DNA of 64,000 nucleotides from positions 107,460-171,459 of the forward strand of contig NC_007972.2 of assembly GCF_000196015.1 (NCBI RefSeq). Reading direction: 5' to 3'. The position numbers were made by a program, and so were the translations under genes. Of this stretch, positions 35,099 to 43,971 are shown piece by piece (position 1 is the stretch's first letter; each line of letters starts with the position of its first letter). The notes under the pieces were generated by a model that was not told the DNA's origin, searched no databases, and saw only the letters and a list, made by a program, of their open reading frames with translations. Origin of the DNA: Cupriavidus metallidurans CH34. Lineage in GTDB: Bacteria > Pseudomonadota > Gammaproteobacteria > Burkholderiales > Burkholderiaceae.

Positions 35099-36319
35099 CT
35101 AGTTGCAGGTGAATCCGAACCTACTGACCAACCCCTCCGTTCCGTCAGTGTACCGAACCATCAAATCGCTACAGTTGGCCATATAGACTTGCGCGACCGC
35201 TTTGCCGACACCCCCGCCGACACTGCGCCACACGCCAGATTGGCAAGACAGGATCTTGCCCGCGGAATCGCTCCGGATGGACCCTTGAGGATCACCGCAA
35301 CCTTGGCCATCGTAGACCTGCTGTCCGCCTGCCGCCGAGGGGACAATTGCGCCGGCAGCAAATAGATACCCATTGGCTGTAACGTTTCCCGCGCTGCTAA
35401 CATTACCATTCGAGGTCAGTTGACTCGCGACGACCTGACCAGTTGCTACCATATTGCCGTTGGACTGGACGTAGTTGCCGTACACGCCGTTTCCCGACAT
35501 GTTTCCAGCTGCAGATACATTTCCGTAGGATTGGACCCCATTGCCGGCCAAGACGTTTCCCGTCACGTTACCGCTAGCGGCGACATTTCCGGCCGCCGAC
35601 ACGGACCCATTCGACTGGAAATTCCCAACTCGATTCATCGCCTGGTTGTTCGCGTCCATCGGGCCGGTCAAGTTCAGCGAGCCGTCTCGCTTGTAGAACT
35701 GGTTCATCGACTGGGCCAGCAACGAACTCGATCCGGTCCGCATCGCCAGCACACCCGAGGGCTGTGCAGCAACCGGATTCACCGTGGACCAGCTGGCGGA
35801 CATGCCGGTGATTGTGGCCGGCGTCTCCGCATACGAAACGCCGGCGTCCTGCCCAGCCTTCGCCACAGCAAGACCCAGCAGGTCGGTCCGAACGCGGCCA
35901 ACAGCGTCCCGGTATCCGGTCGTCGAGTACACCAGACCGGGGATCGAGCACGCGGTGATGTCAGCCCCGCAATTTGTTGGCGTCAGGTCCACACGGAACG
36001 AGAGACCCAGCGGGCTGATGTCCGTGTAGCCGATCGGCAGAAGTCCAAAGTTGATGAGATCCTGGACCGTCGGATGCAGCGGACTTGCCACCCCAATCGT
36101 CTTGCCGCCCACCGTGAGGTTGGTCGGGACGGTCGGGCTCTTCGCCAGGTCCGTAAATGCCTCGAATGTGTAGGTATTCACGGCCGAAGCGATGTTTGCC
36201 ATGTAGTTGCCCGTGCCGACCGACTGAACCTCTTCAATCTCCGCGTACGTCCACGGCACCGATGCCATTAGTGCGACGCTGCTCAGCGCCAGCCCCATAG
36301 CGTAGTTCGACATCAACAT
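35099..36319 (-). CDS. pilV: PilV-like minor pilin / tip adhesin (shufflon-type N-terminal domain)
   Basis: 406 residues, with GGAGAG before the ATG. The body matches the PilV shufflon N-terminal pattern: NQFYKRDGSLNLTGPMDANN then QAMNRVGNF, and a region of short GN-rich repeats (SAAGNVAASGNVTGNVLAGN and variants). The C-terminus has two cysteines (MANCSDLM, RFGFTCN). In R64-type thin pili, PilV caps the pilus and selects recipients. Here there is one fixed C-terminus and no inverted segment array. The N-terminus MLMSNYAMGLALSSVALMAS lacks an evident G/F prepilin cleavage site. Last gene of the long minus-strand operon. Confidence 0.8.
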   Translation of the reverse strand: MLMSNYAMGLALSSVALMASVPWTYAEIEEVQSVGTGNYMANIASAVNTYTFEAFTDLAKSPTVPTNLTVGGKTIGVASPLHPTVQDLINFGLLPIGYTDISPLGLSFRVDLTPTNCGADITACSIPGLVYSTTGYRDAVGRVRTDLLGLAVAKAGQDAGVSYAETPATITGMSASWSTVNPVAAQPSGVLAMRTGSSSLLAQSMNQFYKRDGSLNLTGPMDANNQAMNRVGNFQSNGSVSAAGNVAASGNVTGNVLAGNGVQSYGNVSAAGNMSGNGVYGNYVQSNGNMVATGQVVASQLTSNGNVSSAGNVTANGYLFAAGAIVPSAAGGQQVYDGQGCGDPQGSIRSDSAGKILSCQSGVWRSVGGGVGKAVAQVYMANCSDLMVRYTDGTEGLVSRFGFTCN

Positions 36320-36340
36320 ATTCCACTCTCCTATGCCAAA

Positions 36341-36359
36341 GCCCGGCCAACGGCCGGGC
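36341..36359 (-). promoter_or_regulatory. Hairpin between pilS and pilV
   Basis: GCCCGGCC / GGCCGGGC with a 3-base loop in the 65-base gap after the pilS stop; on the minus strand it is followed by CTTTGG rather than a T-run. Likely stabilises or partly ends the pilin message before pilV. Confidence 0.55.
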
Positions 36360-36384
36360 AGTCTATCCGCGCGTCAGGCCGCGA

Positions 36385-37017
36385 TCAGGACATGAATAGG
36401 TCGATCGTGTTGCTGTCGCTAGAGCACTTGACCTGCGTCATGTTCACATTGCCCCCGACGTCTTTGATGGTGGTGCCATTGACCACGATCTTGCCGGCGC
36501 TGCTCTGAAAGGCCGAAGCGATCTGCGTGCAGGCAGCATCGGGCTGATTCGGGATGGTGTACTGCACAGAATCGTTTGCGGTCAGCAGCTTGCCCGGCAC
36601 GATCGTTAGCGTGCCGCCGCCAGGCTGCACGGTGACCGTTCCGCTATCGACCGTCATCGTCGTCAGGTCTTTGAACGTGCCGTTGTCGACCACCGACGCA
36701 ACCGTGACCGTGGCGTACCGGCCGCGATAGTTGGTCTTGACCTTGCCCATCACTTTGTTCAGCTCGGTCGTGAACTGCTGGACCTGCGAGTCTGTCGAGT
36801 TGCCTGAGAAGAGCACCAGGATGGCAACGAGAGAGAAGGCGACGAGCAGCAGGTAGAAGCCGTATTCGTCCAGAATGCCACCGTGCTGGCCACGAAGCCG
36901 CGGATTGCTCCGAATTCGCTTCCATTGCTCGGCACGGCTCAGGCGGTTGAGCGGTACCGGATTCTCGCCCGCCGTCGTTTCGCGAGCCGCCGCGTTGGTT
37001 TGGAGGTTGTTGTCCAT
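36385..37017 (-). CDS. pilS: Type IVb major prepilin PilS
   Basis: 210 residues. A long polar leader (about 47 residues) ends in RGQHGGILDEYGFYLLLVAF: a Gly-Gly site with Glu five residues into the mature end, followed by the hydrophobic helix of type IV pilins. The C-terminal part has two cysteines (DAACTQ, VKCSSD) for a pilin disulphide loop. It is processed by a prepilin peptidase, for which no gene was found here. It would form the thin conjugative pilus that stabilises mating in liquid. It follows pilR by 16 bases. Confidence 0.85.
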   Translation of the reverse strand: MDNNLQTNAAARETTAGENPVPLNRLSRAEQWKRIRSNPRLRGQHGGILDEYGFYLLLVAFSLVAILVLFSGNSTDSQVQQFTTELNKVMGKVKTNYRGRYATVTVASVVDNGTFKDLTTMTVDSGTVTVQPGGGTLTIVPGKLLTANDSVQYTIPNQPDAACTQIASAFQSSAGKIVVNGTTIKDVGGNVNMTQVKCSSDSNTIDLFMS

Positions 37018-37033
37018 AGTTCAGCCTTGTTCG

Positions 37034-38269
37034 TCAATTGGATGGGAGGGTGGAGGGGTTGATGCTCTTCTGATGCGTCTTGATGCCGTGCACCTGCATG
37101 CTCTTCTTCAGCTCACGCGCCATAAACGCCGGCATGAATGCGAGGGCTGTAATCAGGACGATCAGCAGAACGGAGGAACGCCGGTTGAACTTCGACGCTC
37201 GCTGTTCGAGTTCGCGCGGCGCGGTCTTCAACACCGTCACCGATACCGTGTTCAGCATCTTGGAAAGGTCGTCCTCATATTCCGCGATGTCCTGGATCCG
37301 ATAGGTGGTGTCACGGTCAAAGAGCCCCGTGTCGAACATCTTTCCGCCGGCATTGGGCGACTCTTCAAGCGTCGCCTCGATACGCCGGATGTGCTGGGCG
37401 AGATAGGGGTACGCGTTGGCGCGCATCATCTCCAGCGCGTTGGTCAGGTTGTTCATATCGCCGCCGAAGCGCTGCGTCACCGCAGACATGGCCGCGAGGA
37501 ACTGTGCGCCCTGAAAGCGCCGGAAGAAGTCGAAGATGATGACGTTCTTGTCCAGCCATGCGCGGTACGGTCCCGTGTAGTTGCGAAGCGCACGAAGCAC
37601 CCACCATACGAGCCCCACCTCACCCAGGAGGACGAGCCAGCCCCACTCGCGCAGGAAGGTGGTACCCAGATGGAATGCGCGGGCAATCGGCCCGTAGCCG
37701 TCGACGGGGAGGAGGTTTGCGAAGCTGCGGTCCAGCATCGGCGCCACAATAAAGGCCATGACGCCAAGGTAGACGTGCAGAATGATGAGCGTGATGCCCA
37801 TGCTCGCCAGCAGCAGCAAGATGTTGGACTTGGCCTCGCTCATCGCGCGGAGGTTTTCCGCCAATCGGAACAACCCGTCTTTGACATCGCCGCCCTGCTC
37901 GGCCACCGCCAGGATAGCGAGGTCTTCGTCAGGAACTGTGCCCCGAAAAATTTCGGCCAGCCGCGATTCCTGCGTCTGCCCGTCGAGACCTTCGTAGCGC
38001 GCCAGCCATAGCGCTGCCAGCAGACCCAGCGGCTCGCCGGCGCGACGGGCTGCATCCTTTGCAAAATGGTTCGAGATCGGCTCACCCGGCATCTTCTCGA
38101 TGCGCATGGCGAGGTCGTAGTAATAGTCCGCGCGCTTGGGCGAGAACTCCAGCTTTGCGAACCACAGCTTGTCCGGAAAGCGCCCCGTCGCACCACCGAT
38201 GCTCTCGGCGGCCGCGGCGTACTTCTTGCGCTTGATCGCGGCAAGTGCGTCTTTCAATCGTTGCATCAT
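37034..38269 (-). CDS. pilR: Type IV pilus inner-membrane platform protein PilR (GspF/PilC family)
   Basis: 411 residues. It has a T2SF-type layout: a cytoplasmic domain with EDLAILAVAEQGGDVKDGLFRL, hydrophobic segments (ILLLLASMGITLIILHVYLG, WLVLLGEVGLVWWVL), a second domain with GAQFLAAMSAVTQRFGGD, and a final helix VLLIVLITALAFMPAF. It links the assembly ATPase PilQ to the growing pilus. The start overlaps the pilQ stop (two adjacent ATG codons at 38264-38269). Confidence 0.88.
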   Translation of the reverse strand: MMQRLKDALAAIKRKKYAAAAESIGGATGRFPDKLWFAKLEFSPKRADYYYDLAMRIEKMPGEPISNHFAKDAARRAGEPLGLLAALWLARYEGLDGQTQESRLAEIFRGTVPDEDLAILAVAEQGGDVKDGLFRLAENLRAMSEAKSNILLLLASMGITLIILHVYLGVMAFIVAPMLDRSFANLLPVDGYGPIARAFHLGTTFLREWGWLVLLGEVGLVWWVLRALRNYTGPYRAWLDKNVIIFDFFRRFQGAQFLAAMSAVTQRFGGDMNNLTNALEMMRANAYPYLAQHIRRIEATLEESPNAGGKMFDTGLFDRDTTYRIQDIAEYEDDLSKMLNTVSVTVLKTAPRELEQRASKFNRRSSVLLIVLITALAFMPAFMARELKKSMQVHGIKTHQKSINPSTLPSN

Positions 38270-40083
38270 TGTCGAGCTCCCGTCAGTCGCTTCAACTTCG
38301 CTTCATACGCATCCAGAGACAGAATCCGCTCGGCCTGGCGCGGATCCACCGTGCCGGCGAACACGTGATACATGGCCACTTCGAATACCGACTTGCCGGT
38401 ACTGTCCGGTACGTCGAAACCGGTCACGCGCTTTTCGCGTTGATGGGCCTGCAATTCGATCGCGCGCGCATCGCGGATGTACATGAGGTCCAGCTCGTCC
38501 GGCTCGAACATCTCGGCGGCCATGACGCGGCCACGAATGCCATTCAGATCAGGCAGGTTCGCTCGCCGGCATTTGTCGCATCCGGCTTCGCGCCGTACGC
38601 GGATACCCTCGATGTCGAACTGGAACAGGCGCTCGATCTGCTGGAGCTTCGCCGCACCCAGAATGTTCTTGGCTTCCTCGCCGTGATGGCCGCAGTCGCA
38701 CGTCTTGGCGAGCAGCGCCTGGTACACGTAGAGGTTCACAAAGCCGGGAGTGGCCAACACGCTGCGCGGAATCTGCAGTTCACTGTCAGCCAGGCGGTCG
38801 GTGGCCGCCGTGGCCGAGGGCGCGTGCAGCGTGGTCATCGCACGCAGGCCCGCGCCGGCAACGTCGCGGAACAGCCCTGCAGACTCAAAATCCCGCACCT
38901 CGCCAACCATCACGAAATGGGGATTCATCCGCTTGAGCTGACGCTTGGCAACGATGAACGGATCTTCTTCCCGGTTTGAGCCATCCAGTTGGCGTGCCAC
39001 CGAGAAATGGTGCGTGCCATGAGCCATCAATTCGACCGGGTCTTCGATCGACATCTTGTTCATCCAGGACGGCAGGCGCTGCATGACGGCGTGCGCGGTG
39101 GTCGTCTTCCCGGAGCCCACCGTGCCGACCAGCACCACCCCGCCGCCCATCTGCATCGTGCAGCGGTCGATGACATCCGCCTGCTGCTGGAAGAAGTGCA
39201 AGTCTTTGACAAAATCGACCTGAGTCGTCGTCGCGTTCTCGGGATTCATACGCATGACGGTCACGTGACCGTCCGCGCTCTGCATCGAGGCCCACCGGAA
39301 CACCATCGGCACGCCGTCAACCACCGTCCGGATGCTCGTCTGCTGCGGCTGCACGCGGCTGAACACCCCGTGGGAGCCGCCCTTACCTTTCTGGAAGACG
39401 TGAGACAGCATGTCCAGCAGGTCGGTCGTGCGCAGGCGAAACTCGGGCGGCAGAACCAGATGGCCATCGATGGCGAAACGGATCTGCGACAGCTCGCTGT
39501 TGTCCTTCACCTCGAAGTGGATGTCGGATGCCTGCTCGCGCTTGGCGAACTGCGCTGCAGCGAGGAAGGTCTGCCACAGGCCGCTCGCATTGCGCAGCCC
39601 CGTGGTCTGGATGCCTTCCTGACGTGTACTGCCTTCGACGCCGCGCGACAGCGCAGTCATGACCTGCGGAGTGGCCGTGTAAAACAGCGGGTCGGCGGCG
39701 TCCCAGCGCAACTTCGCCTGACGCAGGATCTCGTCCGTATAGTCCGAGTACCGCATATCGGCCAACAGGATGAACGCGAACTTGCCGCGCTGGCCATCGG
39801 CCGCCGCCTCGATCAGCACCGGGCAAATCTGGTGCCGCAGTGATTGCGCCAACGAGAGATCGTCGTACAGCACCCGCGAGAACGGTGGCAGATCATCGGT
39901 CGTTCGCACCTCCGTACAACCGACGTCGCTCATCTCGGGCAGTGAAAGGGAGGGTTCGGCGTGCACGGGCGCCGCGGCGACCTGCGCCGTGCCCGCGCGA
40001 GCCGCACCCGCGCCGGATATGACCATGATTCCGCCGGCGGCCTCGGGCACCAGCCCCTTTTTGGAGCGTTCAAAGAGTCGCAC
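38266..40083 (-). CDS. pilQ: Type IV pilus assembly ATPase PilQ (GspE/PilB family)
   Basis: 605 residues from GTG 40083, chosen because AAGGAG lies 7 bases upstream; the frame is open to 40173 but that part overlaps pilP. Walker A GTVGSGKTTT near residues 318-327, Asp-box region MSIEDPVELM, Walker B PHFVMVGEVRDFESA, His box TTLHAPSA. A zinc-type motif TCDCGHHGEE...AGCDKCRRANLPD follows. It powers pilin polymerisation at the inner membrane with PilR. In R64 nomenclature pilQ is this ATPase, not the secretin. Confidence 0.92.
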   Translation of the reverse strand: MRLFERSKKGLVPEAAGGIMVISGAGAARAGTAQVAAAPVHAEPSLSLPEMSDVGCTEVRTTDDLPPFSRVLYDDLSLAQSLRHQICPVLIEAAADGQRGKFAFILLADMRYSDYTDEILRQAKLRWDAADPLFYTATPQVMTALSRGVEGSTRQEGIQTTGLRNASGLWQTFLAAAQFAKREQASDIHFEVKDNSELSQIRFAIDGHLVLPPEFRLRTTDLLDMLSHVFQKGKGGSHGVFSRVQPQQTSIRTVVDGVPMVFRWASMQSADGHVTVMRMNPENATTTQVDFVKDLHFFQQQADVIDRCTMQMGGGVVLVGTVGSGKTTTAHAVMQRLPSWMNKMSIEDPVELMAHGTHHFSVARQLDGSNREEDPFIVAKRQLKRMNPHFVMVGEVRDFESAGLFRDVAGAGLRAMTTLHAPSATAATDRLADSELQIPRSVLATPGFVNLYVYQALLAKTCDCGHHGEEAKNILGAAKLQQIERLFQFDIEGIRVRREAGCDKCRRANLPDLNGIRGRVMAAEMFEPDELDLMYIRDARAIELQAHQREKRVTGFDVPDSTGKSVFEVAMYHVFAGTVDPRQAERILSLDAYEAKLKRLTGARQ

Positions 40084-40093
40084 GATGGACTCC

Positions 40094-40729
40094 TTAGCCC
40101 TGCGCCACTGCCGCAGGCGCGGCCGGCAGTGCAGGCACCGGCGGCACCGGTGGCATGATCGGGGACACACCATTGCCAGGCGCGGCGGGGAACGGTGCAG
40201 GCATCACCGGGGGCTGAGACGGCATCGCGGTGGGCGTCCCGGTGGCGTGAGCGGGCAGCGGACCACCGCCATTCGCTACCGACGCGCGCTGCACGGGAGG
40301 CTCCTCGAACGGCATGGCATCGTCGTCGGCACGCTCCGCGGTGAGCGTCTGCTTTCCCTTGGCGAGCTTTGTGCCTGATTCGGAGATCGACACCACCTTG
40401 TAGCCGCGCACGGTCCCGCCAACTTTCGCCGGATAGACCTGACTGCCCCACTTCACATAGCTGCGCAGCGTGACCGGGAGGCCAGCCTTGCTTCCATCCA
40501 CGCCGAAGATCGCCACGGTCTTGGGCACGCCGCGGGCCTCACGCTGCTCGGCAGTGGGTGCCGTCGTGGTGACGACCGGCGCCGGGTTCGTCTTGGCCAG
40601 CTCCTGATCGGCCTTTTGCACGGCGATCTGCGCGTCTTTCTCCAGAAGCACCCGCGTCACAGTCTTGTCGCCTTCCGCATGGGCCAGCGAGGCGGCAACT
40701 GCGAGAAGAATCATGGCAATGCGTTTCAT
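40094..40729 (-). CDS. pilP: Type IV pilus biogenesis protein PilP
   Basis: 211 residues with a cleavable signal peptide (MKRIAMILLAVAASLAHA). The core TVAIFGVDGSKAGLPVTLRS and GTVRGYKVVSISESGTKLAK matches the periplasmic PilP domain of R64-type pili, which links inner-membrane and secretin parts. The tail is Pro/Ala-rich. Its start overlaps the pilO stop by 4 bases. Confidence 0.85.
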   Translation of the reverse strand: MKRIAMILLAVAASLAHAEGDKTVTRVLLEKDAQIAVQKADQELAKTNPAPVVTTTAPTAEQREARGVPKTVAIFGVDGSKAGLPVTLRSYVKWGSQVYPAKVGGTVRGYKVVSISESGTKLAKGKQTLTAERADDDAMPFEEPPVQRASVANGGGPLPAHATGTPTAMPSQPPVMPAPFPAAPGNGVSPIMPPVPPVPALPAAPAAVAQG

Positions 40730-42090
40730 TGTTTTCCTCCATCGCGGGCGTACGCATCGCCCTTCACATTGAGTTCAAACTTCGATTTCTGAATATCGGA
40801 GTCCGCATCCAGGTTGATCGTCAGGACGATCTCGTTGACCGAGACGTACGGCGGGAAAGTGCCAATCTCCGCCGCGTTGCGCAGCGGCCCCTCCATTTCC
40901 CACCTGGCGCTCTTGTAGACATACGGGATTGAAGCGAGGCCCTCTCCCGGGATCGAGCCGAACAATCCGATGTCCTGCAGCACCGCTTTGGATGCAGCCG
41001 GACGCAGCAATTGGAGGGTCGACCCGAAGTCCGTGCGCAACGCCATCGACGTCGGCAGCGTCTGGAGCAGCTTGCCCAGCGGTGCGTCCGGGCCGAACGG
41101 CACCATCGCCTGCACGGTGACTTCCTTGTCCTCCTTGGAGAAGGCGGGCGCGCTGAAGGCGTCCGGCAGCGCGGCGAGGAAGGTAGCGTTCGTCACACCT
41201 CGTGGCGCGTCCTTCGCGCCGCCGAGTCCATAGGTAAGCGAGCACGACGCTTGCGGCGCCGCGACCGCACCACAGTTGATCTTCGTGAGCTTCCATCCGC
41301 CGACAAACAGCGGATCGACGTCGACGAACCACTTTGCGAAGCGCGGCACCGCCACCGCAGCGACCGCCGACGGCGCGCGGCTGCGGGCCAGGATGTCTTC
41401 GGCATAGCGTTCCGCCGGGCTCTTCTGCGGCGGCGGCGGATGCTTGCGCGCCTCATAGGCTCGGTACTGCGCCATGCCGTACTTGTAGCCCACGGCCCCG
41501 ACAACGATCAGGGCGACCAGCGCAAGCAAACGCTTCTTCGCGGCGGCCGAGCTCGGCTTTCGCAAGGCTGCGTGCTGGTCGGCGGCGTCGGCGAGCTGCT
41601 CAAGCGTCAGCTCCGAAAACGTCAGCGCCGGCACGTTGCCGAGCAACTGCGCCAGTTCGGGAAGATTGCCGGCCAGCCGGAAGGTGCCCCCTGCGACCCG
41701 TGCGAACTCGACGGCAAGCTCGGAGAGGGTCTGCTCGTCCTGAACGACGCGGTCGAATCCGACACGTGGTCGGCCCTTGAGGATGCCGCAGACCAGATAG
41801 CCGACATGCTGGCCCGCATGTTCCAGCCTGTACGCGAAGAACACATTAGGCATCAGCCCGGGAATGCGGGCCACCGCGACAGCCGCCGAATAGAGCTTGT
41901 CCTTGACCTTGGTCTGCGCGTCTTCCTGGGCGAGATAGCCCATGTGCAGCGCCGCGCCGTCGTGCCAGATCCGCGCAGCCTTCACTTCCTTGGCGACTTT
42001 CGCGGCGAGGTCAGGCGCGGGCGCGTTCCCGGTCAGGGTACGCCATTGCATGCCGAAGGCAATCGCCTTGCCGTGGATCTCGAGGATCAT
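40726..42090 (-). CDS. pilO: Type IVb pilus protein PilO (PilO2 family)
   Basis: 454 residues from ATG 42090 (MILEIHGKAIAFGMQWRTLT). It has an N-terminal cytoplasmic domain, one transmembrane helix (RLLALVALIVVGAVGYKYGM, near residue 200), then a periplasmic domain (FAKWFVDVDPLFVGGWKLTK). It is the assembly scaffold between PilN secretin and PilQ/PilR. It lies 67 bases downstream of pilN. Confidence 0.85.
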   Translation of the reverse strand: MILEIHGKAIAFGMQWRTLTGNAPAPDLAAKVAKEVKAARIWHDGAALHMGYLAQEDAQTKVKDKLYSAAVAVARIPGLMPNVFFAYRLEHAGQHVGYLVCGILKGRPRVGFDRVVQDEQTLSELAVEFARVAGGTFRLAGNLPELAQLLGNVPALTFSELTLEQLADAADQHAALRKPSSAAAKKRLLALVALIVVGAVGYKYGMAQYRAYEARKHPPPPQKSPAERYAEDILARSRAPSAVAAVAVPRFAKWFVDVDPLFVGGWKLTKINCGAVAAPQASCSLTYGLGGAKDAPRGVTNATFLAALPDAFSAPAFSKEDKEVTVQAMVPFGPDAPLGKLLQTLPTSMALRTDFGSTLQLLRPAASKAVLQDIGLFGSIPGEGLASIPYVYKSARWEMEGPLRNAAEIGTFPPYVSVNEIVLTINLDADSDIQKSKFELNVKGDAYARDGGKQ

Positions 42091-42157
42091 CGGGCAACTC
42101 CCGGCGCCACGCGCTCGGCCCACGCATCAGAAGATGGCGTTCGGATAGCACGCATGA

Positions 42158-43960
42158 TTACTTGCCCTCCCCGTGGTCTTGCACCATGACTGTGGCAAGC
42201 AGCAGCGTGAACGTGCGCGTCTTCGAGACGGTCTGCGAACCACCGAGAAGCATTGGCAACGACTCGCCCAGCGTTCGACGAGTGTTCGCAGTGTCGTCCT
42301 GGTCCAGTGCGGCCATGAGCACCGTCTGTCCATTGCGGACGATGATGTCCTGCTTCGGAATGCCCTTGCCGACGATGTTGATGGTCTGAACTGACTGTTG
42401 GTTGTTGCCGCTACCCGAAGTGAATTTCTCGAGCGGCCCGTCCTGTTTGGATTGGTCCAGCGCGATCGTCAGGTTCACGTCGTCGCGCGAGGTCGCGTCG
42501 GCATAGGCCGCCAGCTTGAAACCGACCGTCGCCGTCGATGTGATGATCCCCGGGATCCCACCCGTACCGCCCGCCGTCGTCGTCGCCGGCGTCGAGCCGG
42601 ATGCATACGAAAACGTCCGGCGATTGTTGTACTGGAAGCCGTGACGGTTGCGCATGGAAACGGGAATCGTGACGCCCGAGGTCACCGTTCCGTACTGCTT
42701 CAGGGCATTCACGATGGCTTGCGTGCCGTTGAATCCGCCCGAGGTGATACCCAGGCCCACCCCACCGGCAGTCGACGAAACCAGGGTGGCCGGTGACAGC
42801 GCGTTGACCGTGAAGCCCGGCAGGTTCTGCAGCGCCTTCGTGAGCACGACGTTCCAGTCCACGCCGGCTTCACCCGCGTCCGAGACCGTCAGGTCGATCA
42901 TCTGGAACTTCAGGGTCACCATGCGCGAGTAGATCGCGATCTGCTTGCGGATGATCTCGTCGGCCGCATCGACTGCTTCCTTGGTATCGCGCAGCGTGAG
43001 CACGCCGGTGGCGGGGTTCAGCTCGGCGCTGCCGACCATCGTCATGGCGGGCAAGATGCTCTTCTTGACGCCTTCGAGGTCGTTCTGTTCCTTGATCTCC
43101 GCCTTGGCCGCAGCATCGATCTGAGCGGACTGCCCCGAGCCTCCCGAACCGCCGCCCGACGAACCACCCTCGGCCGACTGCTTGAACTCGGTCGTGAACG
43201 AGTTGGTGCCGCCGGCCATCGGCAATTGCCAGGTCTTGGTCACCAGGCGATAGAACCGGACCAGTCCTTTTTCGGCGTTGTATTCCCAGTTGATGCCCAG
43301 CCGTGTCGCAATCAGGTCGAGCATGTTCGCCAGCGGCATCTTTTCGCTGTTCTTGAACTCGACGTTCAGTGGCGTCTCAAGTAGCGCCGTGGCCTGCGTC
43401 GCGCCAACGCCGCCGCCGGCTGTCAACGCGGAAGGCAGCGGCGAGTTGAGCGCCGGTGCGGGGCCCAGGCCCTGCGACAGTGGATTCACCGCGCTGCCCT
43501 GTACTTGCTGCGCCGTGCGCAGTTGCTGCTGAGCCTGCGCGGCAAAAGTAAGCGGCAACAGCAGATTCGGCGGTAGGTACACATCCGATTCGATCTTGAC
43601 CGGGATACCGGTCGCCATCTGCACGCGCTGCGCGGCAACGGCCAGCGACATCGAGCGCTCTGGGAACACGACCAGAGTGTCCACATCCTTGCGCAGTGCG
43701 ACGGGCAGCGTCACGTTACGCGCCACTGGCACACGCTTGCCGGCGAGGAAGGGGCGGTTCACCTCCTGCTCTGCCTCCACCGCGGCGCGATCGCGTCGAA
43801 TGCGTGCATACAGGTCCTCCGTCGTCTGCGTGATCTGCATCGTGGTCGCGTCGGTCGTTTGCCGAACGTCCTTGAGCAGCGTCGGGGAGACACAACCCGA
43901 TAGCGTGGTACAGACCAGGGCGGCGCCAGTTGCCGGTCGGATAATGTGTTTCAGCTTCAT
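42158..43960 (-). CDS. pilN: Lipoprotein secretin PilN
   Basis: 600 residues from ATG 43960 (MKLKHIIRPATGAALVCTTL), with lipobox LSGC. N-terminal N-domains (LNVEFKNSEKMPLANMLDLI, then ATRLGINWEY), a Ser/Gly-rich linker, and a C-terminal secretin pore domain (MTMVGSAELNPATGVLTLRD, DIIVRNGQTVLMAALDQDD, ESLPMLLGG). It forms the outer-membrane channel for the thin pilus. As an outer-membrane lipoprotein in an operon with virB9/virB10, it could also substitute for the missing VirB7. The longer frame to 44038 overlaps the TcpQ-like gene. Confidence 0.92.
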   Translation of the reverse strand: MKLKHIIRPATGAALVCTTLSGCVSPTLLKDVRQTTDATTMQITQTTEDLYARIRRDRAAVEAEQEVNRPFLAGKRVPVARNVTLPVALRKDVDTLVVFPERSMSLAVAAQRVQMATGIPVKIESDVYLPPNLLLPLTFAAQAQQQLRTAQQVQGSAVNPLSQGLGPAPALNSPLPSALTAGGGVGATQATALLETPLNVEFKNSEKMPLANMLDLIATRLGINWEYNAEKGLVRFYRLVTKTWQLPMAGGTNSFTTEFKQSAEGGSSGGGSGGSGQSAQIDAAAKAEIKEQNDLEGVKKSILPAMTMVGSAELNPATGVLTLRDTKEAVDAADEIIRKQIAIYSRMVTLKFQMIDLTVSDAGEAGVDWNVVLTKALQNLPGFTVNALSPATLVSSTAGGVGLGITSGGFNGTQAIVNALKQYGTVTSGVTIPVSMRNRHGFQYNNRRTFSYASGSTPATTTAGGTGGIPGIITSTATVGFKLAAYADATSRDDVNLTIALDQSKQDGPLEKFTSGSGNNQQSVQTINIVGKGIPKQDIIVRNGQTVLMAALDQDDTANTRRTLGESLPMLLGGSQTVSKTRTFTLLLATVMVQDHGEGK

Positions 43961-43971
43961 CTGCAGCTCTC

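Noticed and set aside
35099..36319. Invertible shufflon array in pilV
   Set aside because: The GN-rich repeats are direct, not inverted, and no alternative C-terminal segments or recombinase gene lie nearby.
38989..39843. Long plus-strand open frame opposite pilQ
   Set aside because: His/Arg-rich antisense shadow; pilQ motifs on the minus strand are complete.
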